The notes: generated by a model from the sequence alone, not told the origin. Numbered from the stretch's first letter, positions 21,422-33,233 are shown. The stretch is 64,000 nt of DNA from Rhinopithecus roxellana (GCF_007565055.1 NC_044558.1:127026235-127090234), one strand, 5' to 3'. Numbers and translations: made by a program.

Positions 21422-24120
21422 ACCTTTTCTTTTCTTTTTTTCTTATGTTTTCTTCCAAACAGTATTTTGAGAGCCAAAAAAAGGACCTGAAAGAATCTAG
21501 GCACATTATACTATAGCTATATAATTAGCAAGAAACTTGAGGAAGAATGAGATTGCCTCATCTGTGGCCTTGGGGAGAGGAGAGGGGGACATCCGGGTTA
21601 TGGGATGTAGAGTATTACTTACAGGAAATTAGAGTTATGGGGTGATAAGCTCTCTGCTGGAGGGTGGACAGAAATCAGGTGGGTATCAGGAACCCGATGA
21701 GTTTCACTGGTGGCTGTCTTGAGGTAGCAAATGGGAGCCAAGCTGAAGCTTACAGAGAATTCATCACCCATCAAAGGTGGACCATGCACCATGTGTGGTT
21801 TGTGCAGTGGACCACCTGCCCACACACTGAGATTGACAAGCTCTATCAAAATTGTGCAGTGTGTACATTTCAAGAGTTCAGTGTACTTCTCTTCCTGTTT
21901 TTCCCCTCTTCTCTTCAAATGCAAGGAAAGGGTAATCTTAAGATTCAGAAGAGTGATTTGTTTTTCCCCATGTAGTGAGCAATTTTCTCACCCCCAACTA
22001 ATAAACCATCTATTCTTTTCTCATTAAGCAATTTATATCACATAAAAAATTTCCTTTAGAAATGAGCCTGTCTCTGGCAGATTCACCATTTATAATAAGA
22101 GGGCCTGAACTTTTCCACACTTTCCATGAAAGCTAAAGGTCATTCGAATAGAAGGAAAAGAAAGAGCTGTGAAACATATCCATACTCTGTCAATGACCTG
22201 AGGTGGGGCAGGCAGTGCAGCAACTGCAAGACTCATCAATTGAACATATGTAGGTTTTTAGTATCTAGTAGATTACACAAAACACATACAGGACTTTGTA
22301 AATTTGAAAGGAGAAGGTTGGAGAATATGGCAAAGTAGGATCATATCCATACTAGTCAGTTAGGAAAAACAAGCTGGGAAAAAATGAGAACAGAGTAGAT
22401 AAATTACATAGGAATTTCTGAAATATTCTCAGAATGCCATGGATTAAATGGGATTTTATGAACTTGCCTGGGAAGCTAATGATCGTTTCTATGAGAAAAT
22501 GTGTTTCACTTTTCAACTCAGGATATCTGGAACATATCTCTCTTTCTCACAGTTCCAGCAGGATTCCCAGGAATTTAGCTTTGCCTTTAATCTCAGAAGA
22601 AGGAACTATACCCTCTTTGAGGCTCCATAGAGAGAAATAGGAACAAACTTACCCAAAACACATGGGGGGTGGGAGTGCTGATTTTTATCCCCATGGAGAA
22701 AGGGAATTTTACAGCGATGAGCGCAGGGTCTCTGGTGAAAGGTCATATCCATACATATCTTTATAGAAAAAACAAAGCTTAGAAATAGAACAGAGCCCAG
22801 AGCCCAGGGCTTGGTGGGAAAGCAGGCCCTGGCTCCCCTTCCTGCATGTGAGTCTTGACTTCTTGACTTCTTCCTGTGCTGGTCAGGGCTGCAAATGGCT
22901 GATAATATCACTGAAGCCTGGACTCTCTTCAAAGCCTGACTGGCACAAAATGACATATTAATGTAGTATCTCATTTCCTTTGTGTTCTGGGGACAAGTGG
23001 GATTGGCTTGATGCCCAGGGATACCTTGTGAACTCATGGAATAGGACTGGGCTAAGCCTGGGTAGCACCTGACGGATCCTGTCTATGGAACTAGGGACAT
23101 TGTTTCTCACTGATTGAATTGGTTGGAACATAAAACTAAGATGGCATTTGATTTGTCTTGCAAGATTTGGTTCAGAAAAATCTTACAAATATGCTGATAG
23201 TAGCTAAAATTTTCTCTGTATCTGTTGCTTAGATGCAATAATTATGTGTTGAAAATTGTATATGTATCATGTTTATATATTTTAGCACATAGAAATGGAA
23301 GTATTTAGTGTTACGGAAAAGCAGATGAATAGATGGATAACCTCTCTTTCTCCTCTATTTTTCTTTCCCCATTTTCTCCTTTTAGAAGTTAATTTAATAG
23401 GTAGATTAAAGACATCTTTAAATGACTGTAAAAATAAAGTTCACATTTAGACAAATTTCCCAGTTGGAATTCTCTGTTTAAAGCACTCTGTTTTCATGAC
23501 CTGCACTGTTTATTTTACATTCAGAGATGTGGGCACATGGGAACCATTTGCAGAAAATGTCTCTGTTTACTTCTAAAACTGATATAATACAGAAGCAGTG
23601 AGTAGAGGTTCAACAAACTGACTTTCTACAGCCAGTTGTACAGTCTTTCTGTTTATTACTACTGACATGCATTTATAAGAAGAAAATGGAAGTTATGGAG
23701 TGTAATGAAGAGATAAATTCATGCTCTCTCTGAAAGTCTATGTAATACCCAGCATTTACAGAAATAAGGAAGTTCATAGTGATCATTTGTGGTTGAATTT
23801 TGGTAAGAAATGCTCAAAGCCATTTTACCTCTTTGGACTGAAAAATAATAATTGATTATAAAATAAAATGGGCAGTCCCAGTTTGGACTGTCTGCATATC
23901 TACTACCAATGGTAGATTGCAAGAGCCTTCCAACTCGTCTCTCTACACTCAGTTGCTCCCCCTACAATCAATACATCGTACAGCTTGCTGCCAGAGTGAT
24001 CTTTAACACTGACCATGGCTTTCCCTGTATTAAAATGTTGTAATGTTTGTTCCCTGTTGGTTTTGGGAGAGGTGAAAACTTGAGGTCTGTTGGTTAAAAC
24101 TAGCTGAAGCTAGTTTACTT
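21422..24120. other. Unique interval, about 2.7 kb
   Basis: No repeat recognised except weak ancient-repeat resemblance near 23925-24020 ('gctgccagagtgatct'). Short open frames (for example plus 21664-21975, plus 22126-22338, minus 22606-23037) have no recognisable domain and no conserved flanks that I can see. No gene assigned. Confidence 0.45.
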
Positions 24121-24178
24121 AAAAAATGTGTATATGTATGTGTAGTTTACTTAAAAATTGTGTGTGTGTGTGTGTGTA
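24121..24178. repeat. (TG)n microsatellite with a duplicated leader
   Basis: The block agtttacttaaaaa occurs twice about 29 bp apart (near 24112 and 24143), each followed by a TG-rich run. The second ends in about ten TG units at 24159-24178. A small tandem duplication seeded the repeat. Confidence 0.75.
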
Positions 24179-24285
24179 TAATACACACAGACACACTTTT
24201 TCCTCCATACACTGTGAGCCTGGAAAAATATGTAATAGTTGCCAACTGGGGAATTTGACAGAAAATCTAGATAGCCGGCTCTTAT

Positions 24286-24330
24286 AAAAAACAAACAAAC
24301 AAACAAACAAAAAAAAACAAAACACAAAAC
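24286..24330. repeat. (CAAA)n tract
   Basis: At least five CAAA units followed by A-rich sequence. No Alu or L1 body precedes it, so it is not obviously a retrotransposon tail. Confidence 0.75.
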
Positions 24331-25108
24331 CCAGAAGCTCTGGTAATGCTAGCCTTACGTTTTTGCATAAGAATAATTACATTGTTGCATTTGGAAGGAC
24401 ACGATTTCCCCTGTTTTTCACAGGATTCTATACTTTCTATTCTTCTTCTGATTAATATGATCTCATTTTGCTAATTTACGTGATCTATTTGGTATTTACA
24501 GGCATTTAAGTGTTGGGCTCAAGTCCAGGTTCTTAGACTTGTGTATAAGAACCATCTGGTTTACATTAACTTTTAAGGCTCATTTCTCACATATTCTCCT
24601 CTTTAATTTTATTCTCCAAAAATAAGGTTGTTCTTAGACACTATATGATTTTTACCATTTCTAGGTCTTTCTATCTATCTGAAAAGGCTTCTCTAGTTAC
24701 TAAATTGTTTCTTCCTTCTGGAATGTGTTTCCTGATTTGCTTAGCATTAGACTTTCTTTCTTGGTATGTATTTTTTGACACTAAACATACTGTACTTTCA
24801 TTATTGATTATATGACTCTATATTTTACTTATATAAAATAAGGAGACACTTTCTTTTATATGAGCAGCAGGTATAAAATTCCTTGTGGGGAAATCCAAGC
24901 CTTTGAAGGGGAGCAGCTTTGACCAGCTTGTTCAGGAGCTGAAGTGGAGGCCTCCAGGCTGAGGTGGGAGCTGTCCTGAGACTCGGAGAACCAGAGGAAC
25001 CTCTGCATGAGTTACTGTTAGGGAGGCGAATGGGCAGCTGTGGACTGGGGCTGGAAGGTCAAATTGAAGAACACAGAGAGGAGACTTTGGAGCCTTGGGA
25101 GGAGATAA
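24331..25108. other. Unique interval before an Alu
   Basis: AT-rich until about 24890, then GC-richer (24900-25100). The middle (about 24600-24750) has weak resemblance to ancient mammalian repeats. I cannot assign it, and no gene is seen. Confidence 0.35.
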
Positions 25109-25409
25109 TTTTTTTTTTTTTTGAGGTGGAGTCTTACTCTCTTGCCCAGACTGGAGTGCAGTAGCACAATCCCAGCTCACTGCAGCCTCAACCTCCTGTG
25201 TTCAAGGGATCCTCCCACTTTAGCCTCTCGAAGTAGCTGGGACTACAGCCAAGGATCACCAAGCCTGGCTAATGTTTTTTGTATTTTTTTGCAGCAATGG
25301 GGTTTTGCCATGTTGCCTAGGCTGGTCTTGAACTCCTGGGCTCAAGCGATTTGCCTGCCTTTGCCTCCCAAAGTGTTGGGATTCCAGGTATGAGCCACTA
25401 TGCCTGGCC
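25109..25409 (-). mobile_element. AluJ-like
   Basis: Antisense Alu with old-type arms (gcagcctcaacctcctg, gctcaagcgatttgcctg) and a 14-base T tail. Flanks gagataatttt and gagaactttc are at best a degenerate target duplication. Confidence 0.9.
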
Positions 25410-25861
25410 ACGAGAACTTTCAAATGGAGGATTTTAAAATAAACACCACCAGAAGAAGAATTAGTTGAAAAGAAGTAAAAGAGGCTGACCCTGGAGAATG
25501 GAGTAGGAATAGAAGGCAGGTAGGGTGAGGCAGTTGGTTTTCACTGTAAGCTGTTTATAGTTTTTGAATTTCAAAACTCAAGTACATGTAATAGTTTGAT
25601 AAATTATTTAAACATTACTTTGAGGAAAGCCTAAATGTAACAATTCATTGTGTGTAATGTGAACCATGTGCATGGTGTAATAAATCATCAAATTTGGAGT
25701 GATTGTTTTTTCACGAAAACCAGTGAAGAAGCTGAGGACTGACTGATGTGAGACCAGAAGTGTGAAGGTAAGAACACAGCTAATATCTTAGCCACATTTG
25801 TATTTTTCTAAATGTCCTCTTAAAAAAATTATCAAAGTAATACATGCTCTTGATTTAAAAA
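25410..25861. other. Unique interval
   Basis: No repeat or gene recognised. AT-rich with a short T run near 25708. Confidence 0.4.
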
Positions 25862-25874
25862 ATTACAGAAGTCT

Positions 25875-26180
25875 GGCCGGGCGTGGTGGCTCATGCTTGT
25901 AATCCCAGCACTTTGGGAGCTGAGACAGGTGGATCACCTGAGATCATGAGTTCGAGACCACCCTGGCCAACATGGTGAAAATCCATCTCTACTAAAAATA
26001 CAAAAAATTGTGGTGGGTGCCTGTAATACCAGCTACTCGGGAGGCTGAGGCAGGAGAATCGCTTGAACCCGGGAGGTGGAGGTTGCAGTGAACCGAGACT
26101 GTGCCATTGCACTCCAGCCTGGGCAACAAGAGCAAAACTCTGTCTCAAAATACATACATACATATATATTATATATATAT
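25875..26180 (+). mobile_element. Alu (AluS-like) with an expanded TA-rich tail
   Basis: Sense Alu lacking about 20 bases after the A-rich linker (acaaaaaattg joined to tggtgggtgcc). The tail is not poly-A but (CATA)n(TA)n at 26149-26180. The target duplication attacagaag is perfect at 25862-25871 and 26181-26190. Confidence 0.93.
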
Positions 26181-26190
26181 ATTACAGAAG

Positions 26191-26429
26191 GCTTGAAATT
26201 AAAGACATCACAGTCCCTCTCACCCCCTCTCTGCTACTGTTTTCCAGCTACAGTCTCATCCTCTAGGGTCAACTTCTTTTAATTCTTTTGAACTTACTCT
26301 ATATTTAGCTCTTCTGTTTGTTAACTTTATATCTCCAAATAATATGCTAAGGTTACTGACGCAGATTATGTTTTCTGAAGATCATCACAACAATACCTCC
26401 TTTTTCCACATAACTCTCTAGAAACTGGC
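26191..26429. other. Unique interval
   Basis: Pyrimidine-rich and AT-rich sequence with no recognised element. Confidence 0.35.
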
Positions 26430-27240
26430 TTTTCTCCTATCAAGAGGTAGAGTATTTGCCCTTCCTTTGAACCTTGGAGACAGCCTTTTTGACTGTCTTG
26501 ACCAACAGACTATTGGAGAAGTGATATTATGTGACTTCCAAGGTTAGGTCCTAAAAATATTATGAGCTTCTGCCTTATTTTTTTTTTAGATTTTTATCCT
26601 TGGCACTTAGCCACCTTGCTATGAGGAAGCCTAACACACAAGTAGAGTGATCCAGGTTGAGGGAACTGAGCCTTTGGCCCTCAGCTCTGGAGTTACCAGT
26701 TCTCATTGAGTTACCAGTTCTCATTGAGCATCAACTTGTCATACATGTGCATGAAACATGTTATTTTATTTTTTATTTTTCTTTGAGACAGAGTCTCACC
26801 CTGTCACCCAGGCTGGAGTACAGGGATGTGTTCTCGGCTCACTGCAACCTCTGCCTCCCAGGCTTAAGCAATTCTTGTGCCTCAGCCTCCTGAAGAGCTG
26901 GGATTACAGGCATGCGCCCCTATGCCTGGCTAATTTTAAAATTTTTAGTAGAGATGGGGTTTTGCCATGTTGGCCAGGCTGGTCTTGAACTCCTGACCTC
27001 AAGTGATCTGTCACCTCGGCCTCCCAAAGTGCTGGGATTACAGGCATGAGCCACCATGCCTGGCCTACCTGTGCATGAAACATTTAAAACATGCATTGTT
27101 CCAGATCGAGTTTGATCAATATCAGTTGATGATGCCTGGAAATAAGCTCCTGCCAAATCCTGCCTAAATGGCAAATTTATGAACAAAATGATTCATTGCT
27201 GTTGTTTAAATCTACAGATACGTTGCTATTTCTTGACTTA
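26430..27240 (+). mobile_element. Ancient MLT1-family LTR, split by an Alu
   Basis: Segments such as 'gtgatattatgtgacttcc', 'gtcctaaaaatattatgag' and a 3' part ending in 'ctgttgtttaaatct' follow the order of the oldest MLT1 LTRs. The Alu at 26760 interrupts it. Strong divergence makes the family assignment tentative. A direct repeat of an 18-bp unit (gagttaccagttctcatt, twice, about 26690-26727) lies inside. Confidence 0.42.
26760..27066 (-). mobile_element. Alu (AluS-like) with target-site duplication
   Basis: Antisense Alu with a (TATTTTT)n-like tail. Flanks acatgtgcatgaaacat (26743-26759) and acctgtgcatgaaacat (27067-27083) differ at one base, a clear duplication. Confidence 0.95.
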
Positions 27241-27512
27241 TTGGTTTGAGGGTTTATCCTTTATTGCTGTGCTAGATTTGATTTCGTATCCTTATAGTTT
27301 TTTTTTTTTTATTACTTAGTCTATTGTACCTTCTTGTGGAGTGTTATTTCATCTTTCTGTTTTCTGTTCTCTTTTCTTATGACTACTCCTGATAGGATGT
27401 TTGACTTCTTGAATTGATCTGTAGTGTCTCTTGTTTTTTTCTATACATTTTTTTGGGTTCTTTTCTATGGAAGATTTTCTCAACTTTGTTTTCCAGTTTT
27501 TCTATTGACTAT
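27241..27512. other. Unassigned T-rich interval
   Basis: T-rich sequence with a resemblance to an ancient retroelement ('agattttctcaactttgtt'), not assignable by eye. Confidence 0.3.
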
Positions 27513-28329
27513 TGTGGTAGGCTAAATAATGGCACCTAAAGATATTTATTCTTTATCCCTGGAACCCATAAATATTACCTTATATGGCAAAAACGAGACT
27601 ACTCTCTTATAAAGCAAAAGGTGTGATTAAATTAAGGATTATGAGATGGAGAGATTATCCTGGATTATCCAGGTGGGCCTAAGGCAATCACAAGTATCCA
27701 TAGAAGAGAAGGCCATGTTATGAAAGTGTTATAATTTGGATATGGTTTATCCTCACCAAAACTAATATGGAAATTTGATTCCCAATGTGGTGGTATTGGA
27801 GGCAGGGCCTAGTGGGAGGTATTTGGGTCATGAGGGTGGATCCCCCATGAATGGATTGGTGCTGTTCTCACAGTAGTGAGTTCTTGTTCTGATGAGACTA
27901 GATTGGTTCTCTTGAGAATGGATTAGTTCCCTCAGGAGCAGATTGTTATATTATAAAGTAAGGTTCCTCCTCGTGTTTGGTCCTCTCCCTTTGAATGTGT
28001 CAACTTCTGCTTTGGCCTTCTCTGCCACGTTATGATGCAGCATAAAAGAAGCACTTCTGGCTTTGTCAGAAACCAAGGCCATGCCCTTGAACTTCCCAGG
28101 CTGCAGAATCACAAGCTAAACACACCTTTTTTTCTTTATATATTATCTAGTCTCAGGTATTCTGTTACAGCAACACAAAATGGATTAAGACACTTGCTGA
28201 ACCTAATTTTAGCTCAGTGATACTGATTTTAAACTTTGGGCTTCTAGAATGATGAGATAATACACTTCCATCATTTTAAGTCATCAAGATTGTGGTAATG
28301 TGTTACAGAAGCCATAGGAAACTGTTATA
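27513..28329 (+). mobile_element. MLT1D-like LTR, split by an MST-like LTR
   Basis: Left part 27513-27726 starts tgtggtaggctaaat and has 'gattatcctggattatcc' and 'aatcacaagtatcc' blocks. The right part 28193-28329 resumes with 'ttttagctcagtgatac' and the 'agatgataa..ttttaagtcat' tail ending near gaaactgttata. Both match one MLT1D-type LTR in order, showing that the MST-like LTR landed inside it. Confidence 0.65.
27727..28192 (+). mobile_element. MST-like MaLR LTR nested in MLT1D
   Basis: Starts tgttataatttggatatgg and ends gattaagaca. Contains the 'gggtcatgagggtggatcc', 'tgccacgttatgatgcag' and 'tttctttatatattatcta' blocks of the MST/MLT1B group. AT content is raised and the copy is old. No clean 5-bp target duplication remains. 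Confidence 0.72.
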
Positions 28330-28330
28330 G

Positions 28331-28665
28331 ATGGCAAAAGAATACATGAAAAGGTACTCAACATTGTTACTCTTGAGAGAAGTGCAAATTAAAACCACAA
28401 TGAGATATCACTTTACATCTATTCGAATGGCTAACACTGAAAAAATAAATAAACTGAACAGTGTGCATTGTATACTAATTTTAAATGAAAATGGGATATG
28501 CAAACATTTTCTTATATTTGCATGAAGATTCTAGAATAATAGTCAAGAAATTAATAAGAAGGGTTACTTTTGGGGTGGAAGTGGATGGGAAACAGCAAGA
28601 GAGAGTTTGACTTCTTATATTATTTTTAAATTCTGAACATGTGCATATATTTGATTTCTTAAAAA
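28331..28665 (+). mobile_element. Old LINE-1 3' fragment
   Basis: Sense text 'ggtactcaacattgttac', 'gcaaattaaaaccacaatg' and 'agatatcactttacatc' is the L1 ORF2 C-terminal region. The rest (about 28480-28660) fits an L1M 3' UTR ('gttacttttggggtgg'). Strongly diverged, coordinates approximate. Confidence 0.55.
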
Positions 28666-29097
28666 TGAAGACTTATGCAATAGAAAATTAGTTCTGGGTG
28701 CCTGTGAGTGAGGCTTTTTGACTGGTAGGTTTCATATTAAAGGGCATGGCCAGTGAGCCTGTGCTAAGCTGGGGGATCCCTAAGTTCCAGAAGAGATTTG
28801 TTGAGGGGCAACAGCATTGACACTGTCTATTCTGGTTCTTCTCAGATGGTTCAGTCTTGTTTCATTGGAGATAAGTCAATCTTTCTCCTGGTGATGGAGG
28901 TATGGGGGTTGTGTGACTGCTGAACACTCTAGTCAAGGAGGTAGGGACAAAGGGAAAACCAACGTATGCACTTTCAACCAATTCCAGTGTCCAGCCTGGT
29001 CCCTTTCTCTCACCCTCCATGGTAATCAGTGTTTCTGAGTTTGTAGACCTTCTGGGGGCTTTGCTGGGCAGACCTTCCATCCTTATCCTTAGCCCTC
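28666..29097. other. Unique interval before the THE1/MST provirus
   Basis: No repeat recognised. A minus-strand 88-codon frame (28862-29128) runs into the LTR and is not a gene candidate. Confidence 0.4.
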
Positions 29098-29457
29098 TGA
29101 TGTGGTTTGTTTCTGTGTTCCCACCCAAATCTCATCTTGAATTGTAATCCTTGTGTGTCGGGGGGAGGGATCTAGTGGGAGGTGATTGGATAATGGGGGT
29201 GGTTTTCCCCATGCTGTTCTCATGATGGTGAGTTCTCACAAGATCTGATGGTTTAAAAATGTGTGTCAGTTTCCCCCATTTCTGTCTCTCTTGCTGCCTT
29301 GTGAAGAAGGTGCTTGCTTTTTTGCCTTCCATCATGATTGTAAATTTCCTGAGGCTTCCCTAGTTATACAGAACTGTGAGTCAATTAAACCTCTTTTCTT
29401 TATAAATTACCCAGCCTCAGGTAGTTCTTTATAGCAGTGTAAAAACAGACTAATACA
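29098..29457 (+). repeat. 5' LTR of the THE1/MST provirus
   Basis: A 360-bp LTR bounded by TG and CA. Diagnostic blocks are 'cacccaaatctcatcttg', 'ctcacaagatctgatgg', 'aattaaacctcttttcttt' and 'cagcctcaggtagttct'. Confidence 0.85.
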
Positions 29458-31067
29458 AAAAATTGGTAGTAGGAATGGGATACTGCTATAAAGACACCTG
29501 AAAATGTGGAAGTAACTTTGGAACTGGGTAATGGGCAGATGTTGGAAGAGTTTGGAGGCCTCAGAAGACAGGAAGATGTGGGAAAGTTTGGAACTTCCTA
29601 GAAACTTGTTGAATGGTTTTGACCAAAATGCTGATAGTGATATGGACAATGAAGTCCAGGCTGAGGTGGTCTCAGATGGAAATGAAGAACTTATTGGGAA
29701 CTGGAGCAGAGGTCACTCTTGCTGCTTTGACAAAGAGACCGGTGGTATTTTGCCCCTGTCCTGGAGATCTGTGAAACTTTGAACTTGAAAGTGATGACTT
29801 AGGATATCTGACAGAAGAAATGTCTAAGCGGCAAAGCATTCAGGAGGTGCCTGGCTGTTTCTGAAAGTTTACAGTCATATGCATTCACAAAGAGGTGGTC
29901 TGAAATTGGAACTTATGTTGAAAAGGGAAGCAGAGCGTAAAAGTTTGGAAAATTTGCAGCCTGACCTCGTGGTAGAAAATAAAAACCCATTTTTTCTGGG
30001 GAGAAATTTAAGCCATCTGGCTGCAAAAATTTGCATAACTAATGAGGAGCTGAATGGTAATAGCCAAGTTAATGGAGAAAATGTCTCCAGAGCATGTCAG
30101 AGACCTTTGTGCTAGCCCCTTGCATCACAGGCCTAGAGGCCTAGAAGGGAAAATTGGTTTCTTGGACCAGACCCAGGGCCCCACTGCTCTGTGCAGCCTG
30201 GGGACATGGCACTCTGTGTGCCAGCTACTACAGTTCCAGCCATGGCAAAAATGACCAAGGTACAGCTTGGACTGTTGCTTCAAAGGGTGCAAGCCCCAAG
30301 CCTTTGCAACCTCCACATGATGTTGGACCTGAGGGTGTGCAGAAGGCAGGAGTTTAGGAGCCTCTGTCTGAATTTTAGAGAATGTATGGAAGTGCCTGGA
30401 TGTCCAGGCAGAAGTCTGTTGTAGGGCTGGAGCCCTTATGAAGAACCTCTACTAGGGAAGCACAGAGGGGAAATGTGGGGTTGGAGCCCCCACACAGAGT
30501 CTGCACTAGGCACTGCCTAGTGGCCCTGTGAGAAGAGGGCCACCATACTCCAGACCCAAGAACTGTAGATTCACTGACAGCTTGCACCATGTGCCTGGAG
30601 AAACCATAGGCACTCAATGCCAGCCAGTGAAAACAGCCATGGGGGCTGTACCCTGCAGAGTCACAGAGGCAGAGCTGCCTAAGACTGTGGGAGCCCACCC
30701 CTTGCATCAGCATGCCATCAATGTGAGACAAGGAGTCAAAGGAGATTTTTTGGAGCTTTAAGATTCATTGACTGCCCTGCTGGGTTTTGGACTTGCATGG
30801 GGCCTGTAGCCCCTTTGTTTTGGCCAATTTCTCCCATTTGGAATGAGAACATTTACCCAAAGCCCATGACCCCATTGTATCTTGGAAGCAGCCAATTTAT
30901 TTTTGATTTTATAGACTCATAAGTGGAAGGGATTTACCTTGTCTCAGATGAGACTTTGGTCTTGGACTTTTGTGCTGGAATGAGTTAAGATTTTGGGAGA
31001 GTGTTGTAAAGGCATGATTGTGTTTTAAAATGTGAGGACATGAGATTTGGGAGGAACTGAGGCAGAA

Positions 31068-31760
31068 TGATATGGTTTGGCTCTGTATCCACCCAAATCT
31101 CATCTCAAATTGTAATCCCCATGTGTTGTGGGAGGGACCTGGTAGGAGGTGATTGGATCATGGGGCTGGCTTCCCAATTCTTTTCTCATAATAGTGAGTT
31201 TTCATGGGTTTAAAACTGTGTGGCACTTGCCTCCTGCCTTCTCCTGTCACTTTGTGAAGAAGGTGCTTGCTTCTCTGATATGGTTTGGCTGTGTCCCCAC
31301 CCAAATCTCATCTTGAGTTTTAACTCCCACAATTCTCTTGTGTCATGGGAGGAACCCAGTTGTGGGGGAAGCGGTGGTGATTGAATTATGGGGGTAGGTC
31401 TTCCCGTGTTTTTCTCATGATAGTGAATGAGTCTCATGAGATCTGATGGCTTTAAAAATGGGAGCTTCCCTGCACAAGCTCTCTTTTTGCCTGCTGCCAT
31501 TCACGTAAGATGAGACTTGCTCCTTCTTGCCTTCCACCAGGACTGTGAGGCCTCCCCAGTCACGTGGAACTGTAAGTCCAATAAACCTCTTTCTTTTATA
31601 AATTGCCCAGTCTCGAGTATGTCTTTATCAGCAGCATGAAAACGAACTAATACATTCTCCTCACCTTCTTCAGTGATTATAAGTTTCCTGAGGCTTCCTC
31701 AGCTTTGTGGAGCTGTGAGTCAATTAAACCTCTTTTCTTTATGAATTGCCCAGGCTAATA
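31068..31760 (+). repeat. 3' LTR of the provirus, split by a solo THE1 LTR
   Basis: Matches the 5' LTR from tgatatggtttgg to gtgcttgcttctc at 31275, then again from about 31660 ('gattataagtttcctgagg') to 'gaattgcccaggctaa'. About 40 bp near its end are deleted relative to the 5' LTR. Confidence 0.82.
31276..31654 (+). mobile_element. Solitary THE1 LTR nested in the provirus 3' LTR
   Basis: A 379-bp THE1 LTR (tgatatggtttggctgtg to ctaataca). The pentamer ttctc is present on both sides, 31271-31275 and 31655-31659, a perfect 5-bp target duplication. No internal region remains, so it recombined to a solo LTR after insertion. Confidence 0.92.
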
Positions 31761-32029
31761 TATACTCTCTCTATGTATATTCCAGGATGTGGTTTCCTCT
31801 GCCCTACTTAATCACTAACACATCTTATACTGTCTAACCTCCAGAATTTTGTTGAGATTCTCTGCTGATGTGTTTCCTTTTTTCCTATTCTCTCTATCAT
31901 TTAGGGTTTGTTGTTTTTAATTCCTTTGCTATCATTTTATTATGGTTTTGGGTGGGAGAGGAAATAAAATGGCCAATCCACCACCTTGAAAATAAATTAG
32001 TACATTTATTTGCCTATCTTCATCTCCTA
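31761..32029. other. Unassigned T-rich interval
   Basis: T-rich, with an end reminiscent of an ancient retroelement. I cannot assign it and see no gene. Confidence 0.3.
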
Positions 32030-32098
32030 ACTAGTCTGTGAGTTCCTTAAGGGTAGGGAAGGTTATTATTCATTTTTATATACCCAAAGTATATCAGT
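32030..32098 (+). mobile_element. L2 fragment (3' end)
   Basis: 'ctagtctgtgagttcctta' followed by 'gggtagggaaggttattatt' and 'atacccaaagtatatca' follows the L2 3' end order (transcription-unit tail), diverged. Confidence 0.5.
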
Positions 32099-32933
32099 CA
32101 CTGCCCAGCCAGAAAAATAGAAACCACAAGGAAGATTTCACCAGAGGGAATTTACTAGAGGAAATAGTTTACACATGTATTACAGGATAGAAAGGACAAA
32201 AGGGAGCACTGGGTTCACCTGGAGATATTACTGAGGAAGCTGTTACCAACCTAGCCCTGGGGGAACCAAACAGGGGAAGCTGGGGTTGTCAAAAGCTCTA
32301 AAAACTCAGAGTAGGGGACCTATGTAGTGGGAGCTGAGGCCACTGAGGAGTGGTTATGACCAGGTCATAGTTGTACCTCTAGGGCCCAGTGATGATGTCG
32401 TAGGGACCTCTGAGGGCCAGTGATGATGTTGTAGGGATCTCTGAGGGCCTGTGATGAGGCTAGATGTGAGTTGCCAAAAATGTTCAAGCAGAAGCCAGCT
32501 GTTGCAGCTGGGGCTAAGTGCCACTGACAGGTACACTAAGCAAAGAGAAGAAGGAAGAAGGAAGGTGCTTGTCTCTTTGTCCTGCCTGCCTTCCCATCTC
32601 TCTCCAGAATTTAACAGGAAACCAGCTGGCAAAGGAGTCTCGGAAATGTAGTTTGCAGAGTCCCTATCCCAGCATGACAAAGCACAGTATGGAAGAGTGA
32701 ATTTGGAGTTGAGACACAATAGTTGAAAAAGGGCACAGAGGATCTAACACAATATATATATTTCTAGGCAAAATCTTTCTTAACAGTTCCAGACTTTATT
32801 TCTAACCATTTGTCAGTCATTGCTTTTTGTTGTTCCTTGGCAATATCAAAGGCAAACATAGAAAATTAGTTCCTAAGCACAAATCAGTTTTCCAACATTG
32901 CACTGTACCCTGCAAGTGCTTCAACTTAAAATG
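32099..32933. other. Unassigned interval with a 31-32-bp minisatellite
   Basis: No family named. The text shares features ('gaaatgtagtttgca') with 37780-37830 ('gaaatgcagcttgca'), so 32100-32700 and 37400-37850 may be two copies of one ancient repeat. A minisatellite sits at 32381-32457. Confidence 0.35.
32381..32457. repeat. Short minisatellite, ~31-bp unit, about 2.5 copies
   Basis: The unit reads agggccagtgatgatgtt then gtagggatctctg. It occurs at 32381-32412 (with an extra c), 32413-32443 and partly after 32444. A more diverged partial unit precedes it near 32365. Confidence 0.8.
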
Positions 32934-32948
32934 AAGAAACCAGCAACA

Positions 32949-33201
32949 TGGTGGCAATGTAAATTAGTACAACGACTGTGGCAAACAGTATGGAGATTCC
33001 TTAAAGAACTAAAAGTAGAACTACCATTTGATCCAGCAATCCCACTACTGGGTATTTACCCAGAGGAAAAGAAGTCATTATATGAAAAAGGCACTTGCAC
33101 ATGCATGTTTATAGCAGCACAATTCACAACTGCAAAAATATGGAACCTAAATGTCCATCAACCAACGAGTGGATCAAGAAAATGTGGTATATATATATAT
33201 A

Positions 33202-33233
<32 letters not shown>

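Larger units (their letters stand above)
29098..31760 (+). mobile_element. MaLR provirus (THE1/MST type) with both LTRs
   Basis: 5' LTR 29098-29457 (tgatgtggtttg to taataca), internal region 29458-31067, 3' LTR from 31068 (tgatatggtttgg). The internal part begins 'aattggtagtaggaatgg', matching the MaLR primer-binding region, and continues with the known gag-like but non-coding THE1/MST internal order. The 3' LTR is interrupted by a solo THE1 LTR (31276-31654), resumes at about 31660 and ends shortened near 31760. Only short broken open frames survive, and it has no pol or env. Confidence 0.85.

Noticed and set aside
22126..22338. A 70-codon frame with CxxC-like cysteines, considered as a zinc-finger relic
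   Set aside because: Spacing does not fit a C2H2 finger, and there are no repeats of the motif.
29531..30761. Several short open frames in the region between the two MaLR LTRs
   Set aside because: THE1/MST internal regions are gag-derived and non-coding; the frames are broken and overlap.
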